From Anodontia alba (taxonomy: Eukaryota > Mollusca > Bivalvia > Lucinida > Lucinidae): a DNA stretch of 64,000 bases. Positions 25,101 through 37,100 of the stretch are shown one piece after another (within the stretch, counting starts at the first letter, position 1; the number at the start of each line of letters is the position of its first letter). The translations under genes were made by a program, and so were the position numbers. A model generated the notes under the pieces. That model saw only the letters and a program-made list of their open reading frames with translations. It made no database searches and was not told where the DNA came from. The stretch is taken from NCBI GenBank assembly GCA_964016985.1, contig OZ024834.1:84680723-84744722 (forward strand), given 5' to 3'.

Positions 25101-28100
25101 AGCAAGCCAGCTACCTGCAAGGAGGCCCACCTAGTACCTGCACATTAATAAAAAATCTGATGATATTTGATGATTTTCCCATAGTAAAATTGAGTGCAAA
25201 TTATGCAGAAATTGGTAGGGTAGGTAACTTGGAGATAGATTTTCAACATATTCCGCTTGTTCATTTTTTCTGAAATTTTCACAATATTGTTGTGAAACAT
25301 CAATAATTCAAATTCCGCAAAGAAAAGTAAAAAATACTTTCTTTAAACGAAAATTCTAAACAAGAATTCCGCGGAAGGCGTCATCGCACCTGCTGGGGCA
25401 AAAGTCACAGGAGCCACAATCAGAATGTGATTATTAAATAAGTTTATTTCATTCTTAGCAGTGCTTAGTCGGAAAACTGGGTTGAAAAAAAATGTAGACA
25501 AAGTGCCTAGTGGGGCACATATATGCCAGGCCAGTCCCATTCCCTTAAATGGCTATATCTTCAGCACTGACTTTTCGTATCATACAGCCCAATGATAATG
25601 GAACATTGACGTAAAATGTGTAAGTCACTGGAGCATGAAATATAGGTCAAGGTCATGGATCAAGGTACCTGCTAATTCAGTACACCAAGGAGAAGCACAA
25701 TGCAAGCTATGGTGGTTGTAGGCCTTATAGTTGAGGAGTTATCAAACAGCAACGTAAAATGTGTCAAATATAGGTCAAGGTCACCGGGTCAAGGTACCTG
25801 CCAAGCCAGTTCAATAAGGTGAAGCACTATGCAAGGTTTAGTGGTTGTAGGTCTTATATTTGAGGAGATACCGAACATCAACATACAATGTGTCAAAAGT
25901 CACTGGAGTGCACAATATAGGTCAAGGTCACCAGGTCAAGGTACCTGCCGAGTCAGTACATCGAGAAGAAGTGCTATATAAGGTTTGGTGGTTGAAGGCC
26001 TTACAGTTGAGGACATATGGAAGGGTGACGCAAAAGGTGTAAAAGTCAATGGAGCGCGAAATATAGGTCAAGGTCACCCAGTCAAGGTACCTGCGGAGTC
26101 CGTACATTGAGGAGAAGCACTATGCAAGGTTTGATGGTTGTAGGCCTTATAGTTGAGGAGATATTGAACGTTGACGTAAAATGTGTAAAAGGCACTGGAG
26201 CGCAAAATATAGGTCAAGATCACCGGGTCAAGATACTTGCCGAGTCAGTACATCTAGGAGAAGCACTATGCAAGGTTTTGGTGGCTAGAGGTCTTAAACT
26301 TGAGGAGATCTGGAATGTTGACGTAAATTATGTCAAAGTCACTGCAGTCAAAATATAGGTCAAGGTCACCAGGTCAAGGTATCTGCCAAGTCAGTACGTT
26401 GAGAAGAAGCACTTTGCAAGGTTTGAAGGTTGTAGGCCCTATTGTTGAGGAGATATCGAACGTCAACGCAAAATATGTCAAAAACACTGGAGCGCAAAAT
26501 ATAGGTCAAGGTCACCGGGTCAAGGTACCCGCCAAGTCAGTACATCTAGGAGAAGCACTATGCAAGGTTTGGTAGTTGTACGCCTTATAGTTGAGAAGAT
26601 CTGGAATGTCAACGTAAATTGTGTCAAAGTCAATGGAGCGCAAAATATAGGTCAAAGTAACTGGGTCAACATACCTGCCAAGTCAGGAAGTCAGGGAGAT
26701 GTGTCATGCAAGGTATGATGGTTGTTGTAGAATTGTAGTTGATTAGAATACTAACTTTGACGTAAATGTCGAATTTCGACATAACAGAACTGTTTACAGA
26801 CAGACGGACGGACGAACGGACAGACGAATGGAAAAGCGGGCATCTATGTCGCAAAGTCAGGAGGTCAGGGAGATGTTTCATACAAGGTTTGATGGTTGTT
26901 TAGTCTTGAAGTTGATTAGAATACTAACTTTGACATAAATGTCGAACTTCGACATAACAGAACTGTTAACAGATGGACAGACAGATGGACGAACAGACAG
27001 ACGAATGGAAAAGTGGGCACCTATGTCGTAAAGTCGGGAGGTCAGGGAGATGTTTCATGCAAGGTTTGATGGTTGTTTAGTCTTGTAGTAGATTAAAATA
27101 CTAACTTTGACATAAATGTCAAACTTCGACATAAATGTTGACAGACGGACGGACAAATGGACAGACATATGGAAAAGCGGACGCCTATATCGCAAAGTCA
27201 GGAGGTCAGGGAGATGTTTCATGCAAGGTTTGATGGTTGTTTAGTCTTGTAGTTGATTAGAATACTAACTTTGACATAAATGTCGAACGTCGACATAAAT
27301 GTTGACAGACGGACGGACGGACGGACAGAAAATCGTACGCCTATATCGCACCCTGCTACAAGCAGGTGCGATAAAAATCACTTTACTATAGATATTGCAT
27401 AGGTCAGACCAATTTTTGGCCGTAAATGTAATTTTAGGGTAAATATTTGAGAACAAAACATAGACAGGGAAAAGACAAATGGTTTCTGATAAGATATGGT
27501 CAATCAGAATAGGTAATACACTTTCATTTAAAATAAAATGCCAAGCAAAAAAAACTCTTTCCAAGAGAAGAAAGGACAGGAGATATACATAATTGGTCTA
27601 GATAAGAGTGGGTATCAGGCAAATATTCTTCTCGCAGAGGCGCTTTTAATGAGTACCCAGTACTATCCACAACATATGCTTCCGTGGAGAAGGAAGAAAA
27701 ATATCAATACTTTTGGATTGAAAAAAGCATCTTATCAAGAGCTATGATACATACCATCCAGGCTGTGAAGAAATCCCCGCACCACGTACCACAGGCGGCC
27801 ACCTTCATGAAAATATCATTGCTGACACCCATCAGGTCAGATATCCGGTACGGCGCTGTAGCATCCCCACCGGCAGTCAGGAAGCCATTATAGATGAGAG
27901 ATGTGATGAACACGGTGACAAGAGTTATTAAGAACATGATCATCCATGAACCTTGATCATCAGTGAACATCTTTAGCCGAAACAATTTATCTGCAAAAGA
28001 GATACATTTTCGGTACATACCGGGTAAGCAGGGAGGCTGAACAACCATGCAAAAGATGTAAATTCTGCAACATATACACACAACCTCTTTAAAACACTAT

Positions 28101-31100
28101 TACCTGGATCCAAATTAAGTGAAAACTATGTTACCTGAATGACCATATTGTATCCAAACAAAAAATGTATAGATTATATAGAAAATGACCATTTATGGTC
28201 ATTTTTCTATATAATCTATACATTTTTTTACAGATTATTTAGAAAAATGCTCATTTGCAAAAATATAAAAAAAATATATAGATAATATAATTACTGAATG
28301 AACTATGGAGTTTGGCACATACAAATTTGGGCAAACTGTGTAGAGCCAGGTCAGCTGCTGGCAGCTACAGAATATAGCATCTAATCAGGGTCTAAACTGT
28401 CTGCCACTCACCCGGCATTCTTTAGACATATCAAAAAGAAGTAAAATACATGTAGATTTGTTCAGGACAAGTATAAGCAGTTAGGCCAAAATCAAAATAT
28501 TTTTTGTTTCAACTTACCCGACCGTCCCTAAAAACTGACCCCCTACCCAAAATATTTTTTTCATGATTTGGAAATCAAAATTATTTTATTTTTCCTTTAT
28601 CCAAATCTAAACTTTGCCATTTGAAGTTAGTTTTCTGTGCTATTTTGTTGTTTTACTATTGAAAAGTTTTAAATTAAGATCTGTATTTAAGCATTTTAAC
28701 CCTTGTCCTGCTAACCCCGGATATATCCTGCCTTTGCAAACTGTATAGATCCAGATCAGTTGGCTTCTTTAGAAGCCAACTGATCTGGATCTGCACTGTT
28801 TGCCATTAAGTATGTGAATTTATTGCAACAATCCAGATCAAGCAATCTGATTGGCTGAAAATTAGAAGTAGGTGTGGCATCTTAATTTATTCAGCATGAT
28901 AAGGGTTAAAGACATTAAAGTCTTGGTGCTTATCTCATACTTCATAATTCGTATATTTATTCTTCCAACATTAAAAAAAAAAGAAAAAATACTTCACCGA
29001 CTGACCTTCCTCTTTTTGAAAGGGTTGGGTATGGGGAAACAAAAATACAACTAACGTTGGCCTTAAGGTGTCCCAAAATTTAGAGCAAGTACACAGCCAG
29101 ATAATACACTTTTTAGATGATTTCTCCATGAAGACATATGTTGTGGGCACTCATTAGTAGTTTAATGAGTGCTCACAACATATGTTTTGTGGAGAAATAA
29201 GAAAAAAGTTGTGGGTACCCTCTCTTATCTGGAAATAATTGCTATGTAACATGGAAGTAATATACTAACTAAATAAAAGTCCATGGACAAGCAATTTCCC
29301 AACTATCATACCAATTACAATTCCAGTCAACCAGAGAAGCACCTTCAATAAGCTCCAAGCGTTTGGCGGATAACGGGTCCCCACAAATGCAAAATCATTT
29401 CCAATCATTGGAATTAGACACTCCTTGATACTGTGAGCCACTGGATCTTCTGCGTAGATCAAGAAATTACAGAACACAACAAAATAGGCAAAAAAAAGTC
29501 TACAGTATGGATGTTGGAAGTAATATCTGAAGTCTTTTTCCATAAATAAGGAATAAGTACTAGCAGCGTCAATATCATCTTTCCCAGCAACTGTCACAAT
29601 AACATCATCTTCACCTTTACCATCTACACCATCCTTTCCATTATTTCTATTACTGTCCGATTCTTGTTTACCTGGCAATGTTAATGAGTCTTTATTATCA
29701 TCCTTATTCTCAGTACTTCCGATAGTTTCAATTTTGTCATCAGGGTTTTCTATATTGTGTTTATGTTTTATATTTTCACTATTTCTGTCTCTACCACTTT
29801 TTTCTGTACTGTTATTTTCATTCTTGTCTTTCTCCATGTTACTGTTTTTGTCATTCTTAACTTTTGTCAGTGATTCTGTTTGTTCTTCATCGAGAGCATC
29901 AGCTTCCTTACTACCAGAAGTTCCCATTTCTGCTAAGACATATTTAGTGTCATCATTTCCTTCCCTCAGTCCCTGCACTTCAATTATCACTGGATTTGAT
30001 GAAACAGCACCATTCATATCATTCTTGCCATTAGGCTGCTTTGATTTTCTTTCTGTTGTCTCTTTTGTCCTCTTTTGAGCCTGAAAACAAAAAATAGAAT
30101 AAACAGACAGAATTGAGAACTGTTTACTTGAGTGTTTCCAAAAGCAAAACGGTTACCGTAGGACAAAAAACATACAAGCAATGGATCATTAACCTTTCAG
30201 TGAAATCAATTTTATGGTTTAACCCTTAAGATGCCAAGAAAGTCTACATCTGAAAATGTCATCTGTTTATGTTGTCTGCTGCATCTTCTTGCAAACTTTT
30301 CAAACATACCTTTTTGCATATAGGCAAACAGTGTGGACCCAGATCAGACTGCTCCTAGAGGAGGAGCAGTCTGATCTGGGTCCATACTGTTTGCAATAAT
30401 GACTCTTAAACAGTATGGACCTAGATCAGACTGCTCATGATCTGGGTCAGTATGGACCTAGATCAGACTGCTCATGATCTGGGTCCACACTGTTAGCAAC
30501 AATGACTTTTAAAGTAACCACCAGAAGACAAAGCAGACAACAATTGTTGTGTTTAAGAGAAGCACTTCCTTTGACAGAATTAAGACTCCATGTTATAAAG
30601 ATGGCACAATTAATCGGATAATCGATTAATTGATTGATAAATTCCACAAAAAATGATTATCGTTACAAATTTGCTGATAATCAATCATTTAATTTCTGTG
30701 TCTCTTACTTTACCATATTTACCCTTAGTATTCAGACACCTCAACTCCCTACCATACTTAATTTAAAATTTGAACAAGTACAGCTTACTACCCAATGTTT
30801 TGTCTAAAATAGCAGGATGAATGGCAAACAGTGTAGACCCTGATGAGACGCCGCTGGGTGTACACTGTTTGCTCAGGTCTGTCAGATCAAATACATACAG
30901 TAAAGTACAACATATGATAAGAGTCATGCTCAGACAGACAGGTAAAATTATGACTAAATCTTCAGTGATTACTAATCGATTATCGATCGCAATGGCAGAA
31001 TTGATAATCAATTATTTTTCAGCTCTGATTAGCCAGCCTTACCATGTTATGATGTAAAGTTTGGTGAAAATCAGGTTTCAGAGAACTTGTCTCAGGTGTG

Positions 31101-34100
31101 AAACAATGGACAGACAAAAGCTCATCTTGAGAATATGGCCTTTAGATCAGGTTAGGTAAACAAAAAAAAAAAAACAACATCACTCACAAATACTGTACAC
31201 AAATCTATCCCTGAATACAGAAATCTTACAAACATTTTTTTGGTAGAAGTATCACTAATCTACCAGCATTTTTAATACTTAGCACTCTGGGTAAAATATT
31301 CAGCCGATGACATATTGAAATATTTTTTTCTTATTTTACCCTGAAAACAGGTTTTGCTATTTTATGTGAATTGTCTCCAATGCAAAAAAGTCCAAATATA
31401 AAGAAAACTGCTTTAGCCTTTCATTAAATGCTTCTTTTCAGAGGAAATAAAAATAACTGTGACATAGCCTAAACACATATGGCAATATGGTGCAGACAAG
31501 CCATTTATCAACATTCTAAGACCTTGTATGACCTTGAAATCGGGGTCATGGTAACCCAAATCAAACCAGTCCATGTCCCTACAATATGTCTTTGCTAAGA
31601 CCTTGTGTGACCTTGAAAATAAGGTCAAGGTCACAACAATATAGCTGTGTAAGTTTGGTCAAATCCATTCCTTCATGAGATAGGGTGCCGACAAACTATT
31701 TTCCAAAACTAAGCCCTCATGTGACCTTGAAAATGGGGTCAAGGTCACCAAAATCTAATCAGTTCTTGTCCCCATCTCAACAATATAGCTGTACAAGTTT
31801 GGTCAAAATCCATCCATTCATTCAGAAGACAAGCCATTTTCCAACAATTTGAGCCCTCCTGTGACCTTGAGAATGGGGTCAAGGTCACCAAAACCTAATG
31901 AGTTCTTTATCATGTCACAACAATATAGATGTACAAGTTTTGTCAAAATCCATCCATGCCTTCAGGAAACAGGGTGCAGACAAGCTATTTTCCGACAATC
32001 TAAGCCCTAGTGTGACCTTGAAAATGGGGTCAAGGTCAACAAAATATAATCAATTCTTTTGCATGTCCTAACAATATAGCTGTGCAAGTTTGGTCAAAAT
32101 CCACCCTTTCTTTCAGGAGACAGGGCGCAGACAAGCCATTTTCCACTTGAAAATTGGGGAAAGGTCACCAAAATCTAATCAGTTCTTCTCCATGTTTCAA
32201 CAATATAGATGTACAAGTTTGGTCAAAATCCATCCATTCATTCAGGAGATAGGGTGCAGACAAGTCAATTTCAAACAATCTAAGCCCTCATATGACCTTG
32301 AAAATGGGGTCAAGGTCACCAAAATCTAATCACTTCTTTCACATGTCCCAGCAATATAGATGTGCAAGTTTTGTCAAATTCCATTTAACCCTTCAGGAGA
32401 TAGGGTGCAGACAAGCCATTTTCCAACAATCTAAGCCATCATGTAACCTTGAAAATGGGGTCAAGGTCACCAAAATCTCATCAGCATTTTCCCCCCACCC
32501 AATGATAAAGTATGTGTAAGTTTGACCAAAATACATCCAGAGATAAGCAGAGATAGAGAGCAGACAAGAGGCTATGCCAATGCTGCCAGGGACGCTAACA
32601 GGATCCACACTAAAAATGTCAATATGTCCCCCACCCTCACCCGCTATGGTGGGGGGGGGGGGGGTGGAGTGGGGGGAAAGACATAATAAGAGATGGTATG
32701 GGGACTGCTATAGCTCTACTGGCAAGCTAAAGAACAAATACAGAAAACATTGTAGCATTGTAACAATGTTTTTTTTTAATCATTGATACAGCACCTAGTT
32801 TGTGGAAATTTAATAGATTTGAGACAGATGATAGATACATTGTAAGATTTCTTTTCAATCAGAATCTTATTTCTCCATGAAACCCTATAATGCACAACGC
32901 ACGAAAAGGAGCCTTATGCAATTTGCGGACAATGCAGGCTCAGATCAGGGCCTTCATTGTCCTCTTACAGAATCAAAGAATACTGTATATATACATGTAT
33001 GTTGACAAACAGAGAGTGCTCAGATCAGACTGCACATATGTTGCAGGGATTATTTTCAGGTGAGATTTTGAGAGATTTGCTCATTTTTTGGCCAGAAATC
33101 TCATAGAAATTTCTCAATGAAAATTCATAGTTTCTTGACAGTTTTATACTGCATGAGATATTTTCTCCCATGATACCGTATTCTAATTACCACACATACC
33201 CCTATAAGCGCACAGTCAAGAATTTTCGTAGTCTTCAGATGGCAGTCAGTATACCTTTTGTTTACTTCTTTATAAAGGCTTATGTTGTGGGTACTCATTT
33301 GAATTGCATCGACTTGTCGATGCAATTCAAATGAGTACCCACAACATACGCCTTTGTAAAGAAAATCAGGAAAAAAAAAATGGCATAATCATCATCTAAT
33401 AAGTTCTTTTCTGATCTTTTTTATAGTGTATCCTTATTAGGTAGATACATATTTTACCACAAATGAGTGTTCTCAGTATTTTGAAAAACCTGAGTGCACA
33501 GTGCGGTAATTAGGTCGAATACGGTATTCTCAGCAAGAATGATCCCTGGGTTGTCCACATTTTGTATAAGGGCCTTTTTCGTGCATTGCACATCATATGG
33601 CCAGACAATTTCAACGAGTACATATACTTACAACAGATGTTTTCAAAGAGAAACAAGACAAATAATTATCTGGATTCCCTCTTATTCAAGAACCTTTGCA
33701 ATGCTATGTATTCTTAGCATGTTACAAAAGAAAAAAAGTCTCAGATGACATTTTGAAACTTTTTTTTTTTTTCAAAATTTCCCCCAGATGTATAATTTTA
33801 CATTTTATAAAAATTGTTCGAGGTGAAAATCTGCAGGACATGTTGTCTTATTTTCCGGTAAAATATCATCAATTTGAGGTCTGCTGATTTTGCCCCGAGC
33901 ATACTAAATGTTAATCTGCAGCATGTTTGCAACTGACAGCAACCAAAATCAATCAATATTATATCAGTGGCAAATCTGTGCTTTCTTCGAGACTAATTTT
34001 ATCGCTTAGCATGCTGGGTAAATTTTTCCGCAGATGACACATTAAAATATTTTTCTTACATGCATTTTCCCTAGAAAACAGGTTTTGACATTTCTTAGAG

Positions 34101-37100
34101 ACTTATTTTATCTCTCAGCATGCCGAGTAAATTTTTCAGCAAACGCCATATTAAAATATTTTTTTTATTTTTCCCAGAAAACAGGTTTTGACATTTCATG
34201 CAAACTGTTTACATGACATGTCAAAACCTTTTTTTTCCCAGAAAACAGGATTTGACATATGCAAACTGTCTCCACTGGAGACAATTTGCATGAAATGTCA
34301 AAACCCGTTTCCTGGGAAAATAAGAAAAAATATCATCAATTTGTCGCCCGATGAATATGCCCAGAGAATGGTAATGGTTAGCCACCATATTTACCCTAAG
34401 TATTCAGACGCCATAACTCCTTACCGCACTTGTCCTAAAAATCGAATAAATACATTTGCTATCTGTTGAAGTTTCTAAAAACAGTTGGATGAATGAAAGT
34501 CAGTGTTAATCCTGATCAGATCTGAGAGGTTTGACCTGGGATCTACACTGTTTGCCCAGGCAGACATTATCATATTTACCTTAAGCATATGAACACCTTG
34601 ACTCCTTACCATAATTCTCCTAAAATTGGAACAGTTCCACTTTACAACATGCAGCATCTGATCTTGATATACTCTGTTAGATTATGCCTATCTGTCGGAT
34701 TGTGTTGAGGTATTATGGCCATGTCAACTCATTGGGGTCACTCATATCGAGAACCGTCGGTTTACCTAACCACACATTTTCCTGGAGTCCCCTAAGCAGT
34801 TAACCAGTGCTATTGCACATTCTTTCGCCAGAAACTGACAACTGCCCTTCTTGAATCAGCTGAAAGGAGCGACTGACCATAGAAAAATTTTCATGATCAA
34901 TCTCCGCGAAAGAATGTTGCCAGACCCCCCCCCAGCCTCCTGCTCTCCAGTCGGACTGGCATCCTGCTGAGCAACCTAGACCGGCTAAGTCTCTTAGTGT
35001 CCTGGAAGGTTTTAGAGATTGGGGTATATTTCAGCAAGGGAAAAATTCAAAATGCTGTACCTAGCTATCTGAATACTTAGGCATAGCTACAGATAAGAGG
35101 GTTTATCCACATAATATTTTTCTAATTTCTCCACAGAAACATATGTTGTGGGTACTCATTAGAAGCGCCTCGGTAAACATATGTTGTGGTACTTATTAGA
35201 AGCGCCTCACTGAGGGGCTTCTAATGAGTACCCACAACATATGTTTTCGTGGAGAAATAAGAATGATATCAGCATTTTTCGGATGAAAAAAGCGCCTTAT
35301 CTGTTGCTATGCTTTTATCAGTAAAAATGAAAAGTAAAAAAGTAAAGCACTGATCCTTAATTAACAAAATACCTGCATTTTCCTAAAATTACAGGCCAGA
35401 CCCTGTTCTTTTCTGAAAAAAATAGAAAAATAAAAAAAAGTTTCTCATACCTACAGACCAATTTGTTTTCAGGAAGTTAGTGGAAACACAACTATTTTTT
35501 TTTATGCCTAAGGTAAGTATCAGAATGGTAATATCATTAATATGAAGGTCCCGGGTTAAGTGCTGGCACGACAGTACATTTTTCTTAGCCTGTGACAATC
35601 ATCATGGTTCAGTGCATTGCAATAAAATTCATAATCTATCATCACAATAGCTAAAAATACAGTGAAACACCCTAACTAATACTATCTGATGAAAAAACAT
35701 CCAGGGTCAAAATGACCAGGCACAAAACATAGGGGTTGAAACATCCTGGAATCATTTCTAAATGCATACCATCTCTCAATACGGCATACACCCTCAACTG
35801 AGAGTCATGTGTCAGGATCCTCGCAACATGCAGTAAAAGAGTTTTAAAATACAGGCCGGATAGTGAGAAATGAATAAAAGTGCATTGTGTTAGTGTATTA
35901 TATAGAAGAAAAGAAAAGTAAGGATAAAAACAGTGGTAGTGTTTATGGTTTGAGATGGCACACCTGACTGACAGCCTGTTTAAAGTTGTCAAGGTTAGTC
36001 AGGGTGGCGGTGGTGGGAGGGAGCGGTGGTGGGAGGGAGATTGTTCAGCTGAACAACTGCTAAAGGACAGAATGAGTATTTGTAATAGTCAGTCCGGGTG
36101 TATATCTGTCTGAGTGGGTTGTACTCCAGCCTCCAGGTCAGGCACTTTTATCATACTAAAAGCATATTTTCTTATTTCTCCATGAAAACATGTTGTGAAC
36201 ACTCAACAGCGGTAAGGCATTTCTAAGGAATACCCACTTTTGTATAGATCTTTTTAAATACTATGTCACACAATAAACATCATCCGCAACCTCTTGGTCT
36301 TTATCGCAGAGTATGTTCTAGCCTCGTTCCTACTGGATGGCAGAAAGTTGTTCTTTACGTTTACTGGACAGTATAATTGCCGATATTTTTTCAGAAAAAT
36401 AAAGCAGTTTCATTCATTAAAAGTTTCTTTTCAGAAGAGAATGAGTGATCATTTAAATGTCATAACCACAAATATAAATATAGGTGGGTGGAAGCCGGAG
36501 AACCTGGGGAAAAAACCATCTGGCCATCTGTAAGCAGAATTTGGCTTTCCCACATGTGACCTGAGCGAGGCTCGAACCACAGTGGTGAGAAATCTAATGA
36601 ATTAAGAGTCAACTCTCCTATCTACTAGGTTATGGAGGCCCTCAATATACTAGTTTAAACTAGGCATAAAAATGGTCACCATACAGCAATATATTTCGGT
36701 TACGCACATGCCTGCTGATATAGGAAAAATATCATTGAAACAGTTGTATTTGTCTAAGGAAAAGCAGTCAGACTGTTTCTTAAAGCTGTATTTTAAAACA
36801 CTATATAAAATTTACGATTAAATATTAACCAAATGGAATTTATTATCCAAGTAAAATTTGGCTTGAATCAATTGGTATCAGTTGAACCGGAAATTGCCAT
36901 CCACAATTTTTGGTTACACGTCATAACATTATAATCACATGGTCAGTAGCCCGGATGAAAACAATAACATTTAAAAGCTATAGAAGTAAAACAATAAATC
37001 ATCTGATACCCCTTATTAAGAGCTATATTTATAGATGTAAATGGAATGCAGATGCTTATCTATGCTTTTACATTAGATTTAGGGTATATGAGAATATTGT

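Noticed and set aside
25860..26575. Several 60-80 codon frames in the satellite region
   Set aside because: They follow the 146-bp period and change frame between units; repeat artefacts.
29734..30078. Plus-strand frame opposite TMEM117 exon 2
   Set aside because: Antisense shadow of the acidic extension; low complexity and no splice or start support.
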